This document shows positions 55,461 to 63,135 of a DNA stretch of 64,000 nt, piece by piece. A model generated the notes under the pieces. It did not search any database. It saw only the letters and a program-made list of their open reading frames with translations, and was not told the origin of the DNA. Where the stretch lies: positions 496,001 through 560,000 of the forward strand of contig NZ_BIFT01000001.1 of assembly GCF_003967575.1 (NCBI RefSeq). The letters are read 5' to 3'. Origin of the DNA: Dictyobacter alpinus. Its GTDB lineage: Bacteria > Chloroflexota > Ktedonobacteria > Ktedonobacterales > Ktedonobacteraceae. How positions within the stretch are numbered: the stretch's first letter is position 1; each line of letters starts with the position of its first letter. The position numbers and the translations under genes are program-made.

Positions 55461-56085
55461 CTATCTTTTGCCTCCAATGCTCCAGATATCACAAGTACAT
55501 TATTGCAGGCACCCTAAACCATACCTGCTCATTGTTGGCATTCTTCTTAAAGCTGAGTATTCCGGTTATTGAGTATAGAGGCTCTGGTGTTTTTTACCAA
55601 AGAATACAACGTGTGATAAAAGTAGCAAATTCTTGCTCAGAGTAAAAAGAGGAGACATTTCTGGAAGATTAGCTCCACACCATGCGCAGCCCTTTCACAT
55701 CAAGCGTTTACTTTTTCAGCTCCATATCAGTCATTGTCTCATTTTTTTTCTGGCTGGGGTGCCTTTTCCGCCTGATTCTCAAAGGTGAGGGCTATGGTGA
55801 TCCATGATAAAATCATCGATAGCAATCTGTATTGTTTTGACACGGCGCGACGATGCTCGGGAAGAGGGAAAAAGTGTGTATTTTGTTTTTTTCGTAGTAT
55901 TGTCAGCTTTTCGAGCAGGCATCAGGAAACCTTCCTTTCCATGACGCGCTCACAGGTACCTGATTGTCCATATGTTTTTGAGCTGATTGGTTAATCAAAG
56001 CTTTTTCAACCAATTCCCGCCCAAAAACAGAAACAGCCAGTCTGGCGTGAACACGCTTGAGAACTGGCTTCCTGAGCAATAAGGG
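55461..56085. other. 625-bp region without a supported gene
   Basis: AT-rich. Holds one copy of the structured repeat (56031-56067) close to the tRNA. Several short frames exist but lack ribosome sites and recognisable products. It could be worn remains of an insertion element; I cannot show this. Confidence 0.4.
56031..56067. repeat. Diverged structured repeat, copy 2
   Basis: Counterpart of 41010-41046. Here the central part forms GCGTG-AA-CACGC, with an outer CCAGT/ACTGG stem. It lies 20 nt from the 3' end of the tRNA. Confidence 0.4.
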
Positions 56086-56158
56086 TGGGCCCAGCTGGAT
56101 TCGAACCAGCGACCAATCAGTTATGAGCCGACTGCTCTAACCGCTGAGCTATGGGCCC
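56086..56158 (-). tRNA. tRNA with CAU anticodon, probably tRNA-Ile2 (or elongator Met)
   Basis: 73-nt cloverleaf on the minus strand: acceptor GGGCCCA/TGGGCCC, discriminator A, D-arm with AGCTCAGCGGTTAGAGC, anticodon loop CTCATAA and T-loop GGTTCGAATCC. The 3' CCA is not encoded (CCC follows). The D-loop length and TTGGTCGCTGG after the anticodon stem resemble the E. coli ileX tRNA more than the elongator Met tRNA, so lysidine-modified Ile2 is favoured. The anticodon is at 56123-56125. Promoter at 56171-56199. Confidence 0.9.
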
Positions 56159-56170
56159 TCATTCATATAG

Positions 56171-56199
56171 ATTGTAACACACCTCTAACCGTTTGTGAA
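56171..56199 (-). promoter_or_regulatory. Promoter of the tRNA gene
   Basis: TTCACA, 17-nt spacer, TACAAT on the minus strand, ending 12 nt before the tRNA 5' end. Confidence 0.65.
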
Positions 56200-56301
56200 G
56201 AGGCTTTAAGGTTTTTTTTGTTGGTCCGCATTTTCTCTTCGTCTGACAAAATCTAATGCGTCATATCTTACTAGCAAAAGACTATTTTACATAAGGATGG
56301 A

Positions 56302-57594
56302 TTGGCTTTGTTTTTCTCATCGTATTTTATGCGTGTGCGAGTTGTCAGTAGCGTGACGATTATTTTACTGTTACTCGGCATGATGACCGCACGGGTCGAT
56401 CTACAAACGCAGGCCGCACCGCTAGCTGCTCATGACTGGCTTCCGTCCACTCCTCCCCACTGGCCGGTGGTGTTGCAAACTCAAAAAACATCCCGACAAG
56501 TTGTGGCTCACGGCGTGGAAACATATAGTGAGACGTTTAATACTGTTGAAGGTCCTGAGTATGCCAGCATGCTCGATGTAGATCTAAGTAGTAAGAATAT
56601 ACGCCTGGGCGTAGTTCAAGCCAATGAGCAGTTGCTGAACCCCGGTGAGGCGGTTAGCTCAATGGCCAATCGTACCCATGCATTAGCGGGCATCAATGGT
56701 GATTTCTTTGAAATGAAGGGCTCGGGTGATCCCATTAATATGGAAATGATCAATGGCCAGTTAATACAGAGTCCGGGTGATTATGCGATCCTGGGTGTAA
56801 AGAAAAATGGTCAGGTGACGATGAACCATGAAACGTTTTCGGGCATGATCACGACCGGCAGTGCTAATCATGTGCTAACCTCAATTAATCGTTATGATGG
56901 GGCCCGACATGATGGCCTGACCCTGATTACACCGATGCTGGGTGATATGACCGTCACCAATGATACAGTGGTGCTACTTCAACCTGCACAGGACAGTACA
57001 AGCGCACAACCACACTACATGGTACAGGCAATCAAAACTGATCTGACAAAATTAAATAAGCTGACAAAAGATACCCAGGCACTTGTTGGTGGTGGCACGG
57101 CTGCAATCTGGCTCAGCACAAACCTCCATGTGGGTGATACGATCACGCTTACGCAACAGATCTCACCCGATAATGATCTGGTACAGGCAATCGGTGGAGG
57201 TCCTATTTTGCTGAAGGATGGGCGGTTCTATACTGATCCTCAAGCTCCCAATCCAGGTGATACGAATGTGCAGAATCCACTGACCGCTGTAGGGATTATG
57301 CAGGATGGCAAACAGGCCATCTTCGTAACTTTTGATGGCCGTAAAGCTGGCATCACACAAAGCCGTGGCTTGACCCGTCCCCAGATGGCGGGCTACCTGT
57401 TATCCCTCGGGGCTTATCAGGCGATGGTGTTCGATGGCGGTGGTTCGACTGAAATGGTGGCACGTCTGCCAGGGCGGGAAAAAGTATCGGTTCTCAATAC
57501 ACCTTCAGATGGTCATGAGCGTCTGGTAGCAAATAGTTTATTCGTCTATAGTACTGAGACACAATCCGGGTCTGAAGCGCTTCTGGCAGGATAA
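56302..57594 (+). CDS. Secreted phosphodiester glycosidase family protein (NAGPA/DUF2233)
   Basis: 430 residues. An N-terminal hydrophobic segment (VVSSVTIILLLLGMMTARV) is a signal peptide or anchor. The catalytic-like region (about 110-420) shows ALAGINGDFFE, GDPINMEMINGQL, QAIGGGPILLKDGRF, NPLTAVGIMQDGKQAIFVTFDGR and YQAMVFDGGGSTEMV, all signatures of the NAGPA (N-acetylglucosamine-1-phosphodiester glycosidase) fold. These enzymes cleave sugar-phosphodiester links; in bacteria they probably act on wall teichoic-acid-like or exopolysaccharide phosphodiesters. Start uncertain: a TTG at 56302 or 56308 after AAGGA, or an ATG at 56329 with no ribosome site. Stand-alone gene. Confidence 0.88.
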   Translation: MALFFSSYFMRVRVVSSVTIILLLLGMMTARVDLQTQAAPLAAHDWLPSTPPHWPVVLQTQKTSRQVVAHGVETYSETFNTVEGPEYASMLDVDLSSKNIRLGVVQANEQLLNPGEAVSSMANRTHALAGINGDFFEMKGSGDPINMEMINGQLIQSPGDYAILGVKKNGQVTMNHETFSGMITTGSANHVLTSINRYDGARHDGLTLITPMLGDMTVTNDTVVLLQPAQDSTSAQPHYMVQAIKTDLTKLNKLTKDTQALVGGGTAAIWLSTNLHVGDTITLTQQISPDNDLVQAIGGGPILLKDGRFYTDPQAPNPGDTNVQNPLTAVGIMQDGKQAIFVTFDGRKAGITQSRGLTRPQMAGYLLSLGAYQAMVFDGGGSTEMVARLPGREKVSVLNTPSDGHERLVANSLFVYSTETQSGSEALLAG

Positions 57595-58035
57595 CAGATA
57601 GAATTGTGCGACTTACGATGCATACAAACAGGTTTTTTAGCGATTGAATATGGACGCGAATACTTGCACATGACCGAAATTTCATCATTTTTCACGCACA
57701 CTCATCCATTCCGTGTGCTATAATATCATTAGCCAAGTGCTACGTTCAACCCTATAAGAGTCAATAGGAACGGACAGTTAGATTGAGGAAGTATCTGCTC
57801 AGTCAGCTAGAAACGAGTTCGGTATTATGCACTTGCTGATAATCGCCGTTCAAAGCTGGCTGGTATGTGGAAGAAGAATACGTTTTCACAGAATAAGTAT
57901 CCCTCTTACGCTTGTCAAGGGATATAAGGCTATTCCTGTGAATAAAATCCCCATCCTAAAGCACAGCCCGACTTTGTCTTTACCGCGCTATGCTCTAACG
58001 AGTGGCGCGGTCAACATTTTTTCAGGGGGCATTCA
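57595..58035. other. 441-bp region upstream of korA
   Basis: AT-rich, no convincing gene. It likely contains the korAB promoter, but no site scored better than a moderate match. Confidence 0.4.
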
Positions 58036-59817
58036 ATGGAGAATGAAGTAACGATACGTATTGGCGGTGAGTCCGGTGAGGGCACCATCTCAGGTGGTGA
58101 TATTCTCGCCCTGGCATCCGCTCGCTGGGGGTATCATGTCTATACCTTCAGAACCTTTCCGGCCGAAATTCTCGGCGGCCCTTGTATGTTTCAGGTTCGT
58201 ATTAGCGATCACCCGGTCAAGTCAATGGGCGATTACGCTGATGTGTTGATCTGCTTAAATAGAGAAGCATATGATCGCAACATTGGTGAACTACGTCATG
58301 GTGGCGTGCTGATCTATGATCCCTCAGACTTTACGCCCGACCAGAGTGATTGTATAACGTATGCTGTTCCCTTTAATGAGATTGCTCGTAAAGAGGTCCA
58401 ACTCTTCCAGACCAAAAATATGGTGATGCTGGGAGCGATCTGCGGCTTATTTGGACCTCCACTAGAAGCAATTATTCAAGTAGTGCAGTCAAAACTTTCT
58501 CGTTCACGTAAGGCCAATGCCACATTAATGGAAAAAAACTTGCTGGCACTCGACGTGGCGAAGAAATACGTTACCGAAAAAATTACCAAGAGCGATCCTT
58601 ATATGCTTGGAGCTGTAGAGAAGGCTGATCGGGTGGTCCTTAATGGTAATCAGGCCATTGTCGCTGGCGCACTAGCCGCGCAATGCCGCTACTTTTCTGG
58701 TTATCCGATTACCCCTGCCAGCGATATCATGGAAGGTATGGCAAAGGAGCTTCCTCTCGTGGGAGGAACCTTCCTGCAGGCTGAGGATGAGATTGCGGCC
58801 CTGGCTTCAGTCCTCGGCGCATCATATGGCGGTATGCGCGCCATGACCGCTACCTCGGGTCCTGGTTTCTCATTGATGACCGAGTTGATCGGTCTCAGTT
58901 CGATGTCAGAGTTGCCTGCGGTCATTGTTGATGCTCAACGTGCTGGTCCGAGCACAGGTATGCCAACCAAAATGGAGCAGTCTGATCTCAGTTTCGCGCT
59001 CTATGCCGGTCATGGCGATACCCCGCGTATCGTGATCGCACCATCAAGCGTAGCAAATTGCTATGAATTAATTATTCAGGCTTTCGAGATGGCCGAACGC
59101 TATCAGATGCCGGTACTCTTCTTGACCGATCAATCCCTGACTGCCCGTGTGGAAAGCGTTGATCGTAACGCCTTTCAGACACCTGAGCTTCACGCACGCA
59201 TTCAGTTTAATGATGGGGCGACCAGCAATGGACATAATGGGGTCCATGCAAATGAGCAGATCCTGGTCGGGGCCGGAACACAGGCGCATGCATATGAGCG
59301 CTATGCCTATACCTCAAGCGGTATCTCACCTATGAGTACCCCAGGTACAGGCTCACCAGCTTATGTAGCCACCGGACTCGAACATGATGAGGCAGGTCAT
59401 CCAAATTATGAACCTGAAGATCATGTAGCTATGATGGAGAAGCGCTTCCGCAAACTGGTTACAGCGGCGGAAGAAATGCCACAACCGGAACGCTATGGTG
59501 ATGCTGACGCCACTATTGGCGTAATTGGCTGGGGATCAACAGAAGGAACCATCCAGGAAGCAGTTGATCGTGCACGGGCGAAAGGTCATAAGGTAGCGGC
59601 CCTCCATCCAAAAATTCTTTCACCTCTTCCCGATAAGGCAATCCAGGGATTTATTGACTCAGTAGATAAAGTTATTGTTCCCGAGAATAATTATTCAGGC
59701 CAGCTCGCAAATCTACTAGGGGCTAAATATGGGCTGAAGGCGATTCGTGTTAACAAATTCGGAGGAATTCCATTCACGGCCGGCGAAATCCTACGTGCGA
59801 TTGAGGAGGTTTGCTAA
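58036..59817 (+). CDS. korA: 2-oxoacid:ferredoxin oxidoreductase, fused gamma-alpha subunit
   Basis: 593 residues. The gamma domain comes first (about 1-190: VTIRIGGESGEGTISGGDILALA, FPAEILGGPCMFQVRIS), then the alpha subunit (about 205-593) with GNQAIVAGALAAQCRYFSGYPITPASDIMEGMA, AEDEIAALASVLGASYGG and RAMTATSGPGFSLM. The gamma-alpha fusion plus a separate beta is the KorAB type (2-oxoglutarate or other 2-oxoacid). The complex decarboxylates a 2-oxoacid to acyl-CoA and reduces ferredoxin. A GGGGG ribosome site lies upstream of the ATG. The beta gene follows 2 nt later. No ferredoxin gene is adjacent. Confidence 0.94.
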   Translation: MENEVTIRIGGESGEGTISGGDILALASARWGYHVYTFRTFPAEILGGPCMFQVRISDHPVKSMGDYADVLICLNREAYDRNIGELRHGGVLIYDPSDFTPDQSDCITYAVPFNEIARKEVQLFQTKNMVMLGAICGLFGPPLEAIIQVVQSKLSRSRKANATLMEKNLLALDVAKKYVTEKITKSDPYMLGAVEKADRVVLNGNQAIVAGALAAQCRYFSGYPITPASDIMEGMAKELPLVGGTFLQAEDEIAALASVLGASYGGMRAMTATSGPGFSLMTELIGLSSMSELPAVIVDAQRAGPSTGMPTKMEQSDLSFALYAGHGDTPRIVIAPSSVANCYELIIQAFEMAERYQMPVLFLTDQSLTARVESVDRNAFQTPELHARIQFNDGATSNGHNGVHANEQILVGAGTQAHAYERYAYTSSGISPMSTPGTGSPAYVATGLEHDEAGHPNYEPEDHVAMMEKRFRKLVTAAEEMPQPERYGDADATIGVIGWGSTEGTIQEAVDRARAKGHKVAALHPKILSPLPDKAIQGFIDSVDKVIVPENNYSGQLANLLGAKYGLKAIRVNKFGGIPFTAGEILRAIEEVC

Positions 59818-59819
59818 TC

Positions 59820-60665
59820 ATGACTCAAACAATTATTAATCCAACTCCAAAGGACTATAAGAGTGAAGTAAAGCCTACCTGGTGTCCCGGTTGTGGAGAC
59901 TTTGGTGTTCTCAACGCCGCCTTTCGCGGCCTGGCCGAACTGAAATTACCAACCGATCAAACAGTCGTCGTCTCCGGAATTGGCTGTTCCAGCCGCTTTC
60001 CACACTTTATGAAAACCTTTGGTTTCCATAGCGTGCATGGTCGCGCATTACCGGTTGCTCAAGGTCTGAAGATGGCACGGCCAGACCTCAATGTGATTAC
60101 CGTCGGTGGGGATGGCGACTTCTTTAGTATTGGCGCAGGCCACTTGATCCATGCGGCACTACGCAATATTGATATCACTGTGGTCGTGATGGATAATGAG
60201 ATTTATGGCCTGACGAAAGGCCAGACCTCACCTACCTCCCCACAGGGGCATGTTACCAAGTCTACTCCATATGGATTGCTGGCCTCCCAGTTTAATCCGA
60301 TTGCGACTGCACTCTCACTCAATGTCAGCTTTGTGGCGCGTGGATACTCTGCCAAACCAAAAGAACTGGCAGCATTAATTCAACAGGGCGTGCAACATAA
60401 AGGATTTTCCTTTATCCATGCCCTCAGTCCATGTCCAACCTTCTATCATACCTTTGACGCATGGGATGCTGCGGTAACATCTATTGAAGATACCCACGAT
60501 ACCCATGATAAAGCCAAAGCGATTGCGCTTGCATTGGAAACGGAACGCCAATATACAGGCATCTTCTTTAAAGAAGAACGGACAACCATGGATCAGGCAG
60601 CCCATCAGCTGGTGCAGCAATCTAAACCATTTGAAATTGGACAATATATGCAGCGCTACGCATAA
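59820..60665 (+). CDS. korB: 2-oxoacid:ferredoxin oxidoreductase beta subunit
   Basis: 281 residues. Thiamine-diphosphate binding motif GGDGDFFSIGAGHLIHAALRNIDITVVVMDNEIYGLTKGQTSPTS (GDG to N) is clear. Fe4S4 cluster cysteines appear in WCPGCGDFG (two) and SGIGCSS, plus a further Cys in LSPCPTF. It sits 2 nt after korA with GAGGAGGT upstream, so the two are coupled. The TTG at 59811 is not needed. Substrate specificity cannot be set; 2-oxoglutarate or pyruvate is likely. A strong terminator follows. Confidence 0.95.
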   Translation: MTQTIINPTPKDYKSEVKPTWCPGCGDFGVLNAAFRGLAELKLPTDQTVVVSGIGCSSRFPHFMKTFGFHSVHGRALPVAQGLKMARPDLNVITVGGDGDFFSIGAGHLIHAALRNIDITVVVMDNEIYGLTKGQTSPTSPQGHVTKSTPYGLLASQFNPIATALSLNVSFVARGYSAKPKELAALIQQGVQHKGFSFIHALSPCPTFYHTFDAWDAAVTSIEDTHDTHDKAKAIALALETERQYTGIFFKEERTTMDQAAHQLVQQSKPFEIGQYMQRYA

Positions 60666-60690
60666 ATTGTATGCACCAATAACAGAACAG

Positions 60691-60728
60691 AAGAGGAGCC
60701 GGTATATGTTACCAGCTCCTCTTTTTTT
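60691..60728 (+). terminator. Rho-independent terminator of korAB
   Basis: 9-bp stem AAGAGGAGC/GCTCCTCTT with an inner GGTA/TACC extension and then a run of T up to 60728. Confidence 0.9.
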
Positions 60729-60784
60729 ATGAGGATAAAATTGTCTGTCTTACCCTCAAGCATTTGCGCAAGTGGACGTATCTA

Positions 60785-61009
60785 CTACTGTTGCTGCTGA
60801 GGCGCTTGTGCGAGTAATGCGGCGCTAAGAGCGTTTGCCACACCCTGGGTAAACAACTCACCGCAGGTACGACAAAAAACGCCACTTTCATTATGATAGC
60901 TGCCACCAATCGCTGTGAGCTGTCGTTCGGCGGGTTTTCCGCACCACTCACAAACACTATTTCGGGGGGCAAAATCTACCGAGACGGGTCGCTGAAATTC
61001 ATTGGACAT
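60785..61009 (-). CDS. Small zinc-ribbon protein, 74 residues
   Basis: Two CxxC pairs: CEWCGKPAERQL (about 20-23) and CRTCGELF (about 46-49), separated by a beta-turn-rich loop (GGSYHNESGVF). The N-terminus FQRPVSVDFAPRNS and the Ala/Gln-rich C-terminus have no further motif. Resembles other bacterial zinc-ribbon microproteins; role unknown. It converges with korB across a terminator. Confidence 0.75.
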   Translation of the reverse strand: MSNEFQRPVSVDFAPRNSVCEWCGKPAERQLTAIGGSYHNESGVFCRTCGELFTQGVANALSAALLAQAPQQQQ

Positions 61010-61541
61010 CAGGAGCCTCCTCTACTGTGCTGATAGTGTTACTGTTCATACTATGCCATTCAATCGTGCGAGTGTAGTCGCCTGACAGGCCGCTACCATT
61101 CTTCACAACTGATTAGCGTGCCATTGCTAAGTTGTGGCGATTTCACTAGCCGCGATTAAGCGGTATTCACGATTGCTTTTCAATAGCATGTTGGAGATAA
61201 ACAGCACACAAAAAGGGGACTTATCGTATCCAGTGGTAAGCACGCGTCGTTGAATACAGCCACGATGATACGCATATCCACTGCGTCTTTGCCCGCGAGC
61301 TTCTTTGCTCTCTCTCCGCTCCACTTAAAGTAGAAAAACAAGGGAACTGAGTAAGAGATACTATAACACAAATTGGTACAACTTACTAGATCTCCCACTA
61401 ACAAAGCTAAGAAGCTCGACAGAAAAACCATCATCCATCTAGCTTAGTTAAGGCCGAGATGACTATCGGAATCCAGCGTTGTCACATTATACCGTGTGCC
61501 TGCTCTATCAGCAATACAGGCGGATGAACGGTATATAGTCT
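61010..61541. other. 532-bp region without a supported gene
   Basis: AT-rich spacer. Frames of 65 and 84 codons on the minus strand lack ribosome sites and recognisable products. Nothing firm. Confidence 0.4.
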
Positions 61542-61850
61542 TTATTGCTCCGCAGGCAGTTCAGGTTCCTGTTTGCTTATACCGGTAATTTCTTTTTCTT
61601 CAGAAGTTCCAGCGGGATTTGCTCTCATGGCTGCCAGCTGTTTTTTGGTGGTCAGGTATGCTCCCCATAACCAGCCAATCAAACCCAATACCAGGGTAAC
61701 GGCCAGCCAGATCAATGAGACAGTTCTAAAAGGCACGTTAAAGCCAGCCGCCAGGATGCCAGCCAGAACGATACCTACGATTAAACCAAGGGTGATGCCA
61801 ATCAGGCAACCAGGATGGGCGAGGTTACGCCCTTCTAATCGATTCATCAT
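61542..61850 (-). CDS. Small two-helix membrane protein, 102 residues
   Basis: Two hydrophobic segments (CLIGITLGLIVGIVLAGILAA and TVSLIWLAVTLVLGLIGWLWGAYL), then a charged tail (EEKEITGISKQEPELPAEQ) likely in the cytoplasm. Two ATG codons in tandem at the start; AAAGG lies upstream. No family recognised. A stand-alone gene. Confidence 0.75.
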   Translation of the reverse strand: MMNRLEGRNLAHPGCLIGITLGLIVGIVLAGILAAGFNVPFRTVSLIWLAVTLVLGLIGWLWGAYLTTKKQLAAMRANPAGTSEEKEITGISKQEPELPAEQ

Positions 61851-62151
61851 GATGAAAAAAGATACCTTTGTAAAAATTTGGTTACTCTTAGGATAATAGC
61901 GCGAGGACTCAGGTGCGTCAAGGGATTTTTTAGCTCCTGTGTATTTTCACGCCGGGCATAGATAAATTGATAGCTGCCAGCTAAAAGAGTCTGAGTAATA
62001 TAGGATTGTTTTTATGTAAGAAACGTTTGGGACAACTTCAGCCGTATAATAATAGTGCTAGATAGGGAAGCGTCATACATCTGATATTAAAGAAGATTTC
62101 GCTTCAATGAAGGGCGAAATTATTTGCTTCAGCTTCGAAAGGATATTTCTT
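61851..62151. other. 301-bp intergenic region
   Basis: Divergent spacer, AT-rich. No repeats, hairpins or coding frames of note. Confidence 0.4.
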
Positions 62152-62325
62152 ATGGCTTCCGCAACACCAGAAATAGCTACACCAAAAATCGAAATTGTAG
62201 ATCAACCAGAAGAGCAGCAAGAGGATAGTAAGCGTACATTTCGTTTCTCGCTTTCAATTATACTTGGACTTACGTTGTTGGCTGTCTTTTTCCTGTTTCA
62301 GCGTCGCTCTCGCGAAGAAGATTAG
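62152..62325 (+). CDS. Small single-pass membrane protein, 57 residues
   Basis: Acidic N-terminal half (PEIATPKIEIVDQPEEQQEDSK), one C-terminal hydrophobic helix (FSLSIILGLTLLAVFFLF, about 34-51) and a basic tip RRSREED. GAAAGGA lies upstream of the ATG at 62152; an earlier in-frame ATG at 62107 adds residues with no clear purpose. Charge distribution suggests a tail-anchored type. Function unknown. Confidence 0.65.
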   Translation: MASATPEIATPKIEIVDQPEEQQEDSKRTFRFSLSIILGLTLLAVFFLFQRRSREED

Positions 62326-62330
62326 CTTTG

Positions 62331-62390
62331 TTGCTCTATATATGGGAGATAGATGCACGGTCGCGCATCTATCTCCCATATATAGAGCAA
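62331..62390. terminator. Long perfect hairpin after the small membrane protein gene
   Basis: 26-bp perfect arms (62331-62356 with 62365-62390) and an 8-nt loop, 5 nt past the stop. Confidence 0.75.
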
Positions 62391-62410
62391 TTCCATCAGC
62401 TCACTTATTC

Positions 62411-62557
62411 AACGCCATGTGCAAGTTTTATCCCTCACACCTTGCGCCTACGGCTCTCGCTTGTCTTGAGGAGGAACATGGCGAGGCGGTCGCGATCGCC
62501 TCGCCATGTTCCTCCTCAAGACAAAGAGTGGGTATGTGAAAACTTGCACATGGCGTT
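62411..62557. repeat. Nested inverted repeats
   Basis: An outer pair of perfect 19-bp arms (62411-62429 with 62539-62557) encloses a second pair of perfect 27-bp arms (62461-62487 with 62498-62524) around a 10-nt loop. The outer right arm reaches the last two bases of the GNAT stop. The inner loop contains GCGATCGC. Could stop transcription from both sides or be a cruciform. Confidence 0.8.
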
Positions 62558-63035
62558 AGTTAGCAAAGCGATCAAGAGTATAACGTAGCACTAACATATC
62601 TCGCATGGGAATGCCATTGACAATTAAAGTTGGTTGTATATACGAAAAGAAATCACTGCGAATATGGTCCATACGGAAACCACATTTCTGATAAAAGGCA
62701 ATGTTCCCAAAGGCGGTATTGTCTGTCCCTACCAGGATTGAACTGACGCGCCGAACACGTGCTTCCTCTATGATGTGTGCAAGCATAGCTTTACCACAGC
62801 CTTTTCCACGAACATCAGCGGCTACGGCAATATATTCGATTTCGCTGGCGTCTCCTTGCCAGCGCATCACCACTGCACCAACCATCTGCTCATGCCTCCA
62901 GGCTATATACGAGGTATGGAGACCATCTGTGACTAGCCTACGAATGCGCTCATCATCTTCGTCAGCATCATGTAATAAGAGGAAAAGTTGCGTATAATCA
63001 TTCGGAGTTGCCAGACTCCACCTGGTAATTTGCAT
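62556..63035 (-). CDS. GNAT N-acetyltransferase
   Basis: 159 residues from the ATG at 63035 (MQITRWSLATPNDY). Core motifs: VGAVVMRWQGDASEIEYIAVAADVRGKGCGKAMLAHIIEEA, where the VRGKGCGKAM part is the acetyl-CoA loop; then LVGTDNTAFGNIAFYQKCGFRMDHI, the usual motif B end. A longer frame begins at 63182 but would run through the terminator of the P450 gene, so the shorter start is preferred. Ribosome site weak. Substrate unknown. Confidence 0.85.
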   Translation of the reverse strand: MQITRWSLATPNDYTQLFLLLHDADEDDERIRRLVTDGLHTSYIAWRHEQMVGAVVMRWQGDASEIEYIAVAADVRGKGCGKAMLAHIIEEARVRRVSSILVGTDNTAFGNIAFYQKCGFRMDHIRSDFFSYIQPTLIVNGIPMRDMLVLRYTLDRFAN

Positions 63036-63060
63036 ATGCGATGTACTTTCTGTTCTACAC

Positions 63061-63118
63061 AAAAAAAGAGAAAGTAGCCTGGTATCCCTGATATATCGAC
63101 GCCAGAGGTACTTTCTCT
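63061..63118 (-). terminator. Terminator of the P450 gene
   Basis: On the minus strand a 10-bp stem (AGAGAAAGTA with TACTTTCTCT, inner CTGG/CCAG pairing) followed by seven T. It starts 18 nt past the stop. Confidence 0.85.
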
Positions 63119-63135
63119 CTACAGTGCGTTTGAGT

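Noticed and set aside
57827..58051. 74-codon frame before korA
   Set aside because: No ribosome site, overlaps the korA start, no recognisable product.
61180..61434. 84-codon minus-strand frame after the zinc-ribbon gene
   Set aside because: No ribosome site and composition unlike a real gene; possible worn transposase could not be shown.
62492..62499. GCGATCGC, the HIP1-like octamer
   Set aside because: It is the centre of the larger inverted repeat and occurs once; no sign of a HIP1 family.
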